Positions 1-6,999 of a stretch of DNA of 64,000 nt are shown here, piece by piece. The notes below the pieces were generated by a model that did not search any database, was not told where the DNA came from, and saw only the letters and a list, made by a program, of their open reading frames with translations. Each line of letters starts with the position of its first letter. Within the stretch, counting starts at the first letter, position 1. This DNA is from Christensenella timonensis (GTDB lineage: Bacteria; Bacillota; Clostridia; Christensenellales; Christensenellaceae), in NCBI RefSeq assembly GCF_900087015.1, contig NZ_FLKP01000001.1, positions 124,001 through 188,000 of the forward strand, in the 5' to 3' direction. The position numbers were made by a program, and so were the translations under genes.

Positions 1-871
1 TGAGGTCCTAACACATTGCCGACCCCTTGCATAGCCATGACAACAGGAAATTCCGGCAAGCCGGAGGCAAGGGAAAGCATCTGCTGCCGAATCAGAGCCA
101 GCGTTTCCGATAGGGAGTTAAGCTGCGACACAGCTTGAGTAATAAGCTGTTTGGCAAAGGTGCTTCGAGGCAGTGTACTGACTTGTATGCAGGCGAAATC
201 GTAGATGGCAGCGGCCTTAGTGGAAAGAAAGTTGTAACCTGTTCTTTTGCACCATTTTTGATAGCGCTGGGTAAAAACGTTTTTGGAAAGGCTGTTGACG
301 CATTCAAAATGCCAAAATTTACCCACGAAGTCAATCCATTTTTCGTGACCGTCCCCCTTGCGGGGCGGGCTGGAGAACAGCATGTTGACACTCGGAAAGG
401 TTTGGTCAAGCAAAGCGATGAGGCTGTTTTTAAGCATAACACTCTGCTTAACGTACTGGTTGCACTGGCGGGCGCAGGTTTAAGCATGTGGCGAACGTCT
501 TCTTCCGGCGCATATTGCGGAAGATCAAGCCAATGGCTTAGAGCATAGCTGGCGATTTTAACAGCATCTTTCTTGTCCGTTTTGACCCGTCTAAGGGAAT
601 TTTGACCGTAGTCATGTACAAGAATAGCATTGACAACGGACACATAGAGGCCGGCTTCGTGCAGATGCCTGGCGACAGGCAGATAGTAATTGCCAGTATG
701 CTCCATAACAATGCGGGTTTCACCGTCCAAACTTTTCAGACGTTCAACCAAACGTCTGAGTTCATGAGCGGTGTGCTGAATTTCAAAAGGTGAAGCAACC
801 ACCTCACCGAAGGGACGCAGGATAGCAACCATGCACTTGCCTTTGGAAATGTCGATACCGACAGCGTTCAT
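1..871 (-). pseudogene. IS110-family transposase, frameshifted and cut by the window edge
   Basis: The start is ATG at 871-869, with AGGAGG at 884-879. The N-terminal RuvC-like DEDD half is intact: GIDISKGK holds the first Asp, VMEHTGNYY the Glu, and VKTDKKDA the later Asp residues. After RHMLK the frame fails. One A appears lost from an A run (T run at 479-481 on the plus strand). Reading on one base out restores a normal IS110 sequence (TCARQCNQY, then PVVMAMQGVGNVLGP at the very edge), which is the conserved start of the C-terminal Transposase_20 domain. The gene therefore looks inactive as written. A sequencing error in the short homopolymer would be the alternative. The protein would recombine DNA by a Ser/DEDD mechanism guided by an RNA in known IS110 members. 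Confidence 0.85.
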
Positions 872-1130
872 AAGTATTCCTCCTGATTGATGTATTGTAA
901 TCGGTGCCCATCTCTTACCCATTGCCTATTCAATCTACTGAGTGACACGAACGCACGAGTGGTGGCTCTACCTGCAAAACGAACGCTGCAACAAGAGGAT
1001 GGCTGACTGTCTCACGTACGGGCGTGTAGACCCAAGAAAGGAGTCGTCAGACCAATTACTCCCCTTATTGTAGCTTAGACTATGGGATGGAAAGGCGTAT
1101 GGCTGGCTGCCATATCCTATCCATAAATTA
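872..1130 (-). other. Non-coding flank of IS110 transposase, candidate bridge-RNA region
   Basis: About 260 bp with no supportable gene lie directly upstream of the transposase start. In IS110-group elements the non-coding end next to the transposase start is transcribed as a structured bridge RNA that pairs with target and donor DNA. Position and length fit that, but I have not folded it or identified the guide loops. This is inference from family knowledge. Confidence 0.35.
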
Positions 1131-1154
1131 TTGTAGTAGAAAGGGGGTGATCTT

Positions 1155-1578
1155 CTGAACCCTCAATCCAGCGACAGGGCGCGGATTCAAGGACAGTTTG
1201 ATAGCTACTGCAAAAAAGTAATTCGCAATGAAGCACGCAACTATTATCTTGAAAAGAAAGCGTGACCGCGAAATATCTTTAGAAATGCTATCCGAACAGG
1301 AGCTTGAACAGATTGCGGCTTTAACGGCTTATGATGAGTATGCGCTTGATGAATATGTGTTTTCCGTTTTGGGAAATGAAATCAAGATAACCGATGAAGT
1401 AATAGCCGCCGCACTGAACGCCTTGCCAGAGGATAAGCGCAACATTATTTTGTTGTTCTATTTCCTCGATATGACCGACCGAGAAATTGGGAAACTGTTA
1501 AGCCTTATGCGTCGCACGGTCACGAAGCGCAGGGCAAGCACACTAGAAAAACTCAAAAAGATTATAGAGAGGAAGTGA
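1155..1578 (+). pseudogene. Sigma-70-like regulator of a conjugative element, frameshifted
   Basis: Known relatives in Tn916-like elements are about 140-residue sigma factor-like proteins that activate element genes. The C-terminal part is intact from 1228. It contains ALNALPEDKRNIILLFYFLD followed by the region-4 helix-turn-helix MTDREIGKLL and RRTVTKRRAS. The expected N-terminus (NPQSSDRARIQGQFDSYCKK) is present upstream in another frame, starting near a CTG at 1155 behind AAGGGGGTG at 1141-1149. That frame hits TGA at 1263. The two frames overlap between about 1228 and 1262, so a one-base indel in the A-rich stretch there splits the gene. Translation from ATG 1228 would give a 116-residue protein without a good ribosome site, which is the alternative reading. 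Confidence 0.7.
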
Positions 1579-1585
1579 AATTATA

Positions 1586-1819
1586 GTGGGAAAAGTTGAT
1601 TGTAGCCTGATTCCATATTCTGTCATTTTGGCTGCAACGGCGGGTGATATTGACGCTATCAACGCCGTGTTAGCGCACTATAAGGGGTACGTTTCCTCTT
1701 TAGCTTTTCAGCAACTTTTTGATGAAAACGGTCTGCCTTATTTTTGCGTAAATGAAGAAGTCAAGCGCAGGCTTGAAACAAAACTGATAACCCAAATTCT
1801 CAAATTTAAAGCCGCTTAA
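1586..1819 (+). CDS. Small helix-turn-helix protein of conjugative element
   Basis: A 77-residue protein starts at GTG 1586, with GAGGAAG at 1568-1574 upstream. It begins 8 bp after the sigma-like gene. It matches the short HTH-domain proteins that follow the sigma factor in Tn916-like elements: SVILAATAGDIDAINAVLAHY is followed by a region ending in ETKLITQILKF. In those elements the pair acts upstream of the transfer genes, probably as transcription regulators. There is no enzyme motif. Assignment rests on sequence pattern and gene order. Confidence 0.75.
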   Translation: MGKVDCSLIPYSVILAATAGDIDAINAVLAHYKGYVSSLAFQQLFDENGLPYFCVNEEVKRRLETKLITQILKFKAA

Positions 1820-2226
1820 CTCTATGCTCGCGACTGGGTGCGTGTTCCCCTTTCCACGCTTGCCCGGTCGCGGGCTTTTGTTTGCCACTCTACAAGAGCG
1901 CACTTATATAGCGCGGTCTTTTAGATTGACATACAGCAGCACATTGACAATTTCATACAAGCAATCAGATACATTCGGTATGCTGGGAGCCAGCCGAAAG
2001 GTGCGCCGTGACATGAGCGATTAACACCTTGACGGAAGCAAGCGCAGTCTGCTTGTGCGACGATCAGAAAGCCGTAATAATGATACTCCCGCCCAGCCAC
2101 AGCTTATCACGCAATGGGGGCGGTTGCATGAGAACCATGCAAGGGGGCAACATAACCCCGTGGAGCTGCCCGACCCGCAGCCGTCTGTTTGCTAAAAAAT
2201 ATAATCGGGGGGTGTTGTGCCTTTTG
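1820..2226. other. 400-bp intergenic stretch of the mobile element, no gene supported
   Basis: The reading frame of the excisionase stays open back to 2029, but no ribosome site supports an earlier start. A short frame at 1824-2024 has no recognisable sequence. The only local structure I see is a weak inverted repeat, GCGCACTTATATAGCGC, near 1898-1914. The region may hold the promoter for the excisionase-integrase pair. Confidence 0.4.
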
Positions 2227-2463
2227 GTGAAAAAGGATAAAAAGCAGGATATACAACCTTTACCATTTTTTAAAACGGTCGAGCAAATGAGTACCGTTTG
2301 CGGTTTGGGAGCAAACAAATTGCGTCAACTCATGGATAAAGGTGAGTTAGAATATTTACCGAATGGAAGTCATCGGCTATTGACGGATAGAGCAATATGG
2401 GATTATTACGAAAGAGCAAAGATTTACGCTCATTCAAAAACGAAAGGGGGTGATAATTCATAA
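2227..2463 (+). CDS. xis: Excisionase-like DNA-binding protein (Xis)
   Basis: About 78 residues, Lys-rich at the N-terminus, followed by a winged-helix pattern: FFKTVEQMSTVCGLGANKL, then RQLMDKGELEYLPNGSHRLL. This is the layout of Tn916-type excisionases, which bend DNA at the attachment site to favour excision by the integrase. A run of G (2207-2213) serves as ribosome site. TTG 2224 or GTG 2227 are the plausible starts, and I chose GTG. The stop codon shares one base with the integrase start (2461-2465), so the two are translationally coupled. Confidence 0.75.
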   Translation: MKKDKKQDIQPLPFFKTVEQMSTVCGLGANKLRQLMDKGELEYLPNGSHRLLTDRAIWDYYERAKIYAHSKTKGGDNS

Positions 2464-3743
2464 TGGCTATATCATCAAGAAAAGTAAAGAACAGGAGAAA
2501 TGCCGAGGGTGTTTTAACGGGAAAACCGGGGACTGTATACGACGTTTACATTAAATATATGACAAACGGAGAACGTAAAACATATGGTAAGCGCGGATTC
2601 CCAACAAAGGCACAAGCTGAAAAACACGAAGCCGAAATGAAAGTGAAACTTGAAAAGCCGTCCTATACACCGCTATTGGTAATGAACGGTAAACAGACAG
2701 TCAAAGAGTATATGGAGGATTGGGTCGAAAAGCATGGAAAGGCTAACTTGCGGCCCAGCACGTTATACGGATATAGAGGGTATATTAAAAATCATATTGT
2801 GCCGTATATTGGTAGTGTTCCGATCAATCAAGTAACAGGTGCTATGCTGGATGACCTTTTCAGTAAGTTATATGCAAAAGGGCTTTCGCATAGTTCGGTT
2901 CGTTACACACAACGAATTTTGAGCGTTGCAATGGAACACGCGAGAAAGTATCGTTATATTGAATATAATCCTGCCCGCGATATCATTACCAAATTCGGGA
3001 AACATGGAAAAACACCCGACCCATACACAGTTGAGCAGATGCAACTTCTTATGGCAAATACATATGGTACAGAATGGGAAATGTCTGTCATGCTTGGGGG
3101 TATGTATGGTCTAAGGCGAAGTGAAATCCTAGGGCTAAGGTGGCGCAATGTTGACTTTGAAAACAAGACGTTTAGCGTAATCGAACAACTCCCTTTCAAA
3201 GTGCCACCAAAAACGAATATCATCAAAGAATTTGCCCCGCCAAAATCGCACGGGCGTATATTACCTATCACAGATACAACAATGCAATATTTTTTACGTC
3301 AATTTGAGAATCAACAGAAGCAAAAAAAATTGTTGAAAAGTGCAGGACAAGAATATTACGATAATGATTTAGTGGTAAGTAGACCGGACGGCGCGCCATT
3401 AAATGCGAGTAGGTTATCGTCCAATTTTGGAAAGGTGTTAGTAAAATTTGATATGCCACATATCCGCTTTCATGATCTTAGACATACGGCGGCAACCAAT
3501 ATGTATCAGCTTACGGGGGATTTTTATTCGGTCGGTGAAATATTGGGACATACTCTAAAGGGTGTAGGAATGACATTGGGAATTTCTTCAAACTTAGAAG
3601 CTGTAACAGCACAATATGTTGATGTACGACTTGAAAGAAAACAGACGGTGCTTGAAACTTATCATAATGCGCTGCATATGGAAAAGAGCGAACAAAAGAA
3701 AGAAAAGCCTATTGCAAAAGCGAGTAGAGATATGGAGCTTTAA
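2463..3743 (+). CDS. int: Tyrosine recombinase / integrase
   Basis: 426 residues, full length for a Tn916-type integrase. It would cut and rejoin attachment sites to insert and excise the element. Residues 1-65 form an arm-type DNA-binding domain (YDVYIKYMTNGERKTYGKRGF). Residues 75-170 are the SAM-like core-binding domain. The catalytic domain has Arg218 (GLRRSEILGLRW), a Lys near 261, His337-x-x-Arg340 (RFHDLRHT), His363 (LGHTLKG) and the nucleophile Tyr385 (TAQYVDV). All expected catalytic residues are present, so the enzyme looks active even though neighbouring element genes are broken. It reads toward tRNA-Ser, 216 bp away. Confidence 0.93.
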   Translation: MAISSRKVKNRRNAEGVLTGKPGTVYDVYIKYMTNGERKTYGKRGFPTKAQAEKHEAEMKVKLEKPSYTPLLVMNGKQTVKEYMEDWVEKHGKANLRPSTLYGYRGYIKNHIVPYIGSVPINQVTGAMLDDLFSKLYAKGLSHSSVRYTQRILSVAMEHARKYRYIEYNPARDIITKFGKHGKTPDPYTVEQMQLLMANTYGTEWEMSVMLGGMYGLRRSEILGLRWRNVDFENKTFSVIEQLPFKVPPKTNIIKEFAPPKSHGRILPITDTTMQYFLRQFENQQKQKKLLKSAGQEYYDNDLVVSRPDGAPLNASRLSSNFGKVLVKFDMPHIRFHDLRHTAATNMYQLTGDFYSVGEILGHTLKGVGMTLGISSNLEAVTAQYVDVRLERKQTVLETYHNALHMEKSEQKKEKPIAKASRDMEL

Positions 3744-3795
3744 AGAATAAGTTTATATATCCTTGTATAGAATTTCATATGTTACCGTGAGATTT

Positions 3796-3815
3796 GGGCA
3801 ACAATCGGGCAACAA
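3796..3815 (+). repeat. Paired GGGCAACAA direct repeats, possible integrase arm sites
   Basis: GGGCAACAA occurs at 3796-3804 and again at 3807-3815, offset by 11 bp (one helical turn). The pair lies between the integrase stop and the tRNA gene. Short direct repeats in this position often bind the integrase N-terminal domain. The role is inferred from position. Confidence 0.45.
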
Positions 3816-3924
3816 AAATGCAAAAATTATGTATGAGATGTATATTAGCAGATGCTCTAAAAACGTAAAATTGGCAAGTTTAGATGTGTGTATTGTAACT
3901 GATTATTTATCGGAAGAAAAAAAG

Positions 3925-3959
3925 AAATCCCGCATAAACCCTTTGCCTATGCGGGATTT
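3925..3959 (-). terminator. Terminator of tRNA-Ser
   Basis: On the minus strand the stem AAATCCCGCATA / TATGCGGGATTT is followed by a T-rich run (3912-3924). It begins directly at the encoded CCA of the tRNA. Confidence 0.85.
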
Positions 3960-4050
3960 TGGCGGAGCGGGTGGGATTTGAACCCACGTACCCTTGCGGA
4001 TAACGTGATTTCGAGTCACGCGCGTTACGGCCAGACTTCGCTACCGCTCC
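3960..4050 (-). tRNA. tRNA-Ser (anticodon CGA)
   Basis: 91 nt including an encoded CCA (3962-3960). The acceptor stem GGAGCGG pairs with CCGCTCC. The anticodon stem is CGTGA/TCACG around loop CTCGAAA, giving anticodon CGA for UCG codons. It has a long variable arm and the discriminator G typical of serine tRNAs. The T arm contains GGTTCAAATCC. It lies next to the integrase and is the likely integration target. Confidence 0.95.
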
Positions 4051-4087
4051 ATACAGTATTATTCAATTATTGTGCATAGTGGACATT

Positions 4088-4130
4088 ATTTCGAGTGCGC
4101 CCCGTTATGACCACTTCGATACCTCTCCAT
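4088..4130 (-). repeat. Decayed copy of the 5' half of tRNA-Ser
   Basis: The plus-strand sequence here starts ATTTCGAGT and ends CTTCGATACCTCTCCAT. It lines up with the anticodon-to-5'-end part of the intact tRNA-Ser (4008-4052) at roughly three quarters of positions by eye. The 3' half is absent. It could be a remnant left by an earlier integration event or a dying tRNA duplicate. Confidence 0.6.
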
Positions 4131-4165
4131 GCGACGTTATTTATTTTACCAAAGACCCGATGCAA

Positions 4166-4194
4166 TTGCAATATCAATGTCAAATCTGTATAAT
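4166..4194 (+). promoter_or_regulatory. Sigma-70 promoter for lipoprotein-tadA operon
   Basis: TTGCAA at 4166-4171, 17-bp spacer, TATAAT at 4189-4194. It lies 36 bp before the lipoprotein start. Confidence 0.7.
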
Positions 4195-4230
4195 AAATGG
4201 TGTCAGGCAAGAACAAAACGGGAGTGTTTT

Positions 4231-4641
4231 ATGAAGCGATTTTCTTTTATCCTGCAGCTGCTTTTTACCGCGATCCTTGTGTTTGCGTGCAGCCTTCCCG
4301 TGGTGGAACAATATGATAATTTTCTCGCCGATCTGGATATCGAAATGCGGCTGGATATGTGCATGAAGCAAATACACGAGGAAAATCCATCCCTTTATAC
4401 GCGCGCAGACCTTGAAACGATCCAGGAAGATTTGGCGACCCTCACAATATCCGATTCGCGCATCATACAGATCAACGAGGTGTTCGCCGATACCGCGAAA
4501 GCATTGCAGGAAAGTATTGCGTTTTTGGACGAAAACGATCCGACCGGCGCGCAGCTCAGTTACCAGGAAGCGTATGATTTGCGCATGCAGGCCAAAAATT
4601 TATTGTATGATATGCATCAGGGAGGGCCTCCCAGTGTCTGA
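4231..4641 (+). CDS. Small predicted lipoprotein, function unknown
   Basis: 136 residues from ATG 4231, with CGGGAG just upstream. The N-terminus is a lipoprotein signal: KR, a hydrophobic stretch, then a lipobox ending in Cys (LVFAC, residue 20 or so), so it should be anchored on the outer face of the membrane. The mature part is acidic and helical with no domain I recognise (for example RADLETIQEDLATL, AYDLRMQAKNLLYDMHQ). It overlaps the next gene by 8 bp and shares its promoter. Function is not deducible. Confidence 0.75.
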   Translation: MKRFSFILQLLFTAILVFACSLPVVEQYDNFLADLDIEMRLDMCMKQIHEENPSLYTRADLETIQEDLATLTISDSRIIQINEVFADTAKALQESIAFLDENDPTGAQLSYQEAYDLRMQAKNLLYDMHQGGPPSV

Positions 4642-5080
4642 TCAGGATTATATGCGTATCGCCATCGAGGAGGCAAAAAAAGCCTGGGAGATCGACGAAG
4701 TTCCCATCGGCGCACTGGTCGTCAAAGACGGCCGAATTATTGCCCGTGCCCATAACCTGCGGGAAACAGGCCGCAGTCCGCTTGCGCACGCCGAGATACT
4801 TGCCATTGGGCAGGCTTCTAAGCATTTGGGCGGCTGGCGGCTGCTTGATTGTACCTTATATGTTACGCTGGAGCCCTGCCCCATGTGCGCGGGCGCATGT
4901 ATCAATGCCCGCATCCCCCGTATCGTTTTTGGCGCATACGACCAAAAAGCGGGCGCTTTCGGGACGCTTTACGATCTTTCGGAAGGCAAATTAAACCATA
5001 AACCGCAAATCACCGGCGGCGTGCTGGAGGAGGAATGCGCCTCCCTGCTCTCCGGTTATTTCAAACAAAAACGAAAGTGA
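4634..5080 (+). CDS. tadA: tRNA-specific adenosine deaminase TadA
   Basis: 148 residues. It deaminates adenosine 34 of tRNA-Arg(ACG) to inosine, which allows wobble decoding, in the cytoplasm. The zinc-binding deaminase motif is complete: HAE (His ligand and proton-shuttling Glu) in SPLAHAEILAI and PCPMC with both Cys ligands in TLEPCPMCAGAC. The GTG at 4634 is the chosen start because it follows GGAGGG at 4621-4626. It also gives the family's normal N-terminus (SDQDYMRIAIEEAKKA). The reading frame continues upstream inside the lipoprotein gene but without support. Co-transcribed with the lipoprotein. Confidence 0.93.
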   Translation: MSDQDYMRIAIEEAKKAWEIDEVPIGALVVKDGRIIARAHNLRETGRSPLAHAEILAIGQASKHLGGWRLLDCTLYVTLEPCPMCAGACINARIPRIVFGAYDQKAGAFGTLYDLSEGKLNHKPQITGGVLEEECASLLSGYFKQKRK

Positions 5081-5090
5081 GGATTTTCCG

Positions 5091-5285
5091 ATGGAATGTA
5101 AGAAAGAAAAAAACATGGATCACTGTACCTGTACCTACGATTGTCCAAGGCGCGGCTTATGCTGCGATTGCGTAACGCATCACCGCCTTGCGGGCGAAAT
5201 CCCCGGCTGTTTTTTCTCCAAAGAAGGCGAAGCGAAATATGACCGCAGTGTAAGCGCTTTCATCAGGGACTGGGAATCAAGATAG
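5091..5285 (+). CDS. Small Cys-rich protein, DUF6485-like
   Basis: 64 residues with seven cysteines, mostly in the first half (CTCTYDCPRRGLCCDC), then HHRLAGEIPGCFF. The spacing suggests a metal or iron-sulfur site. The pattern matches the short DUF6485 proteins found widely in Clostridia, whose function is not known to me. It begins 10 bp after tadA, and its stop overlaps the next start (TAGTG at 5283-5287), so it is part of the same operon. Confidence 0.75.
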   Translation: MECKKEKNMDHCTCTYDCPRRGLCCDCVTHHRLAGEIPGCFFSKEGEAKYDRSVSAFIRDWESR

Positions 5286-5791
5286 TGGCAAAGATCAACT
5301 TAAAAAAAATCAGCAAAGAACGCGAATACCTTCTGGTCGCGGATCTCGCTCACGAAATCTGGCGCGAGCACTATGCAGGTATCGTGAGCGCCGACCAGAT
5401 CGAATATATGCTTGGAAAGTTCCAAAGCCCGTCAGCCATCAAGGCCGCCGTCGCCGGCGAAGGGTACGAATACTACCTGATCCGCAAAGCGTTTGTCCCC
5501 ATCGGCTATGCGGGCGTCCGCCCGCACCATCCGCAGGGCAAGCTGTTTTTGAGCAAATTTTATATTCTGAAGGAATGCCGCGGGCAGGGGTATGCGCGCG
5601 ATGTGGTCGCCGAGCTTTCCGACATGGCAAGGCGCATGCGCCTTACGTCCATCTGGCTCACCGCCTCCAAAAAGAACGCTTCTTCCATCGCGGCTTACGG
5701 GCATCTCGGCTTCCGGCAAACGGGCGAAGTGTGCAGCGACATCGGCAACGGCTTCGTCATGGATGATTACGTGTTCGAGCTGGAAGTCTAG
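5285..5791 (+). CDS. GNAT-family N-acetyltransferase
   Basis: 168 residues from GTG 5285. The acetyl-CoA binding motif is visible as ECRGQGYARDVV (the R/Q-x-x-G-x-G/A signature), followed by the helix and strand of motif B (SIAAYGHLGFRQTGE). The acceptor substrate cannot be told; relatives acetylate small amines, antibiotics or protein N-termini. Translationally coupled to the preceding Cys-rich gene. Its stop codon overlaps the stop of rmuC on the opposite strand (CTAG at 5788-5791). Confidence 0.85.
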   Translation: MAKINLKKISKEREYLLVADLAHEIWREHYAGIVSADQIEYMLGKFQSPSAIKAAVAGEGYEYYLIRKAFVPIGYAGVRPHHPQGKLFLSKFYILKECRGQGYARDVVAELSDMARRMRLTSIWLTASKKNASSIAAYGHLGFRQTGEVCSDIGNGFVMDDYVFELEV

Positions 5792-6864
5792 CTGTCCGTA
5801 TCTTCCCACCGCTCCGCGTCGGAAAGGCTCGTCTGTATCTTGGCCGAGCGCTTTTGCACCGCTTCTAAGTGGTTTTGCGCTGCGCAAAGGGAATGCTGTG
5901 TCTTTTGCAGCAGCAGTGCGAATTGTTCAAATTCCGCTTTGACCGCCGATAGCATATCGATGATCGCCGCGGAATGTTCCTTGATGGAAAGAGTCTTGAA
6001 TCCTGTTTGCAGGCTCGTCAAAAACGCGCTCAACGTGGACGGCCCTGTGAGCATCACTTTATACTTGTTTTGTAATTGCTCGATCAATCCCAGCCGGATC
6101 ACCTCGGCGTACAATCCTTCGGACGGCAGGAACATGATCGCAAAATCCGTTGTTTTCGGCGGGCGGATATATTTGTCGCTGATTTTTTTTGCCTCCGCGA
6201 CCACCGCGGCAACGAGTTCTTTTTGCGCGGCGCGCAGCGCTTCCAGGTCTCCCGCTTCCATCAGGGCAAGCACGCGTGCATAACGATCCATGGGAAATTT
6301 GGCATCGATGGGCAACAGCGTCACGCCGCCTTCCTCGCGCGGCATGCGGATCGCAAATTCCACCGCGTTATCCCCCTCGATCCTCACGTTTTCCTCGAAC
6401 TGCCCGGGGGCCATGAAATCGGCAAGCAGGCGGTAAAGCTGCACCTCACCCCATATCCCCCTCGTCTTTACGTTGGAGAGGATATTTTTCAAATCGCCGA
6501 TCCCGCTCGTCAGCGCCCGCACCTCGCCCATGCTCTGGTACACTTGCTGCAGCTGCTCGTTCACGCGCGCAAACGAGGTGGACAGCCCGCTTTTGAGCGT
6601 GGTGTCCAGTTTCTGGTCAACCGACCGCTGTATCTCGGCCAGCTTATCCTCCACTGTGCGGCGCAATATTTCCACGCTTGCGTTGTTCGCGCCTGAAACC
6701 TTGCCCATCGTATCCGTCATCATATTCGAGAGTAAATTAAACTGGTTGATCAGCTCTAAGCGCAGCCGCGCACCGTCGTCCGCCTTTTTCCCCTGCCGTG
6801 CCAGGATCACGATACACAATACGGCGATCGCGATCAAAACGACCCATATCAAGTTTTCCATCAT
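5788..6864 (-). CDS. rmuC: DNA recombination protein RmuC
   Basis: About 358 residues. RmuC proteins limit DNA inversions at short inverted repeats and are thought to be membrane-tethered nucleases. The N-terminus is one membrane segment (NLIWVVLIAIAVLCIVIL), followed by a coiled coil to about residue 110. The conserved RmuC core contains RGIWGEVQLYRLL, DAKFPMDRY and the hallmark FLPSEGLYAEV with MLTGPSTLSAFL. I chose ATG 6864 after AAGGAAGG (6882-6875); TTG 6870 is possible. Transcribed alone and convergent with the GNAT gene. Confidence 0.9.
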   Translation of the reverse strand: MMENLIWVVLIAIAVLCIVILARQGKKADDGARLRLELINQFNLLSNMMTDTMGKVSGANNASVEILRRTVEDKLAEIQRSVDQKLDTTLKSGLSTSFARVNEQLQQVYQSMGEVRALTSGIGDLKNILSNVKTRGIWGEVQLYRLLADFMAPGQFEENVRIEGDNAVEFAIRMPREEGGVTLLPIDAKFPMDRYARVLALMEAGDLEALRAAQKELVAAVVAEAKKISDKYIRPPKTTDFAIMFLPSEGLYAEVIRLGLIEQLQNKYKVMLTGPSTLSAFLTSLQTGFKTLSIKEHSAAIIDMLSAVKAEFEQFALLLQKTQHSLCAAQNHLEAVQKRSAKIQTSLSDAERWEDTDS

Positions 6865-6941
6865 ATACAAACACCTTCCTTGATACCATCATACCATGCC
6901 GGATGGCTAAACACGGTACATCCATGGGAATTTCTCCTGTT

Positions 6942-6968
6942 TTGTTTTAAATATGCTTCTGCTATAAT
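6942..6968 (+). promoter_or_regulatory. Extended -10 promoter for rlmD
   Basis: TATAAT at 6963-6968 preceded by TGC (extended -10). A weak TTGTTT lies at 6942-6947 with a short 15-bp spacer, so the extended -10 probably carries recognition. Confidence 0.6.
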
Positions 6969-6999
6969 AGGATTTGTAAAAAAGGATGGCGGGAGAGAT

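Larger units (their letters stand above)
1..1130 (-). mobile_element. IS110-family insertion sequence, left end outside window
   Basis: The unit comprises a DEDD transposase reading leftward off the window and about 250 bp of non-coding DNA upstream of it. IS110 elements lack terminal inverted repeats, so no exact right boundary can be fixed. I place it near 1130, just before the ribosome binding site of the next gene. The IS lies inside or at the edge of the integrated element to its right. Confidence 0.6.
1155..3959 (+). mobile_element. Terminal module of an integrated conjugative/mobilizable element
   Basis: The order sigma-like regulator, HTH protein, excisionase, tyrosine integrase, tRNA gene is the standard end of Tn916-like and related integrative elements in Firmicutes. 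The body of the element would lie to the left of the window. The right boundary is taken at the 3' end of tRNA-Ser, a common integration target. No second attachment copy is visible inside the window. Two regulator/transposase frames are broken, so this copy may be decaying. Confidence 0.65.

Noticed and set aside
135-548. A plus-strand open frame of 137 codons opposite the IS110 transposase
   Set aside because: It is antisense to the second-frame half of the transposase, whose conserved sequence explains the openness. There is no ribosome site or domain.
1824-2024. Short plus-strand frame in the mobile element
   Set aside because: No family sequence, no ribosome site, and it ends just before another frame with no N-terminal support.
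5788-5791. Overlapping stop codons of GNAT and rmuC as a special regulatory overlap
   Set aside because: A 4-bp CTAG overlap of convergent stops is common and needs no special explanation.
6076-6696. Long plus-strand frame opposite rmuC
   Set aside because: Translation is His/Arg-rich in the way of an antisense shadow of a high-GC-codon gene; rmuC on the minus strand has full family motifs.
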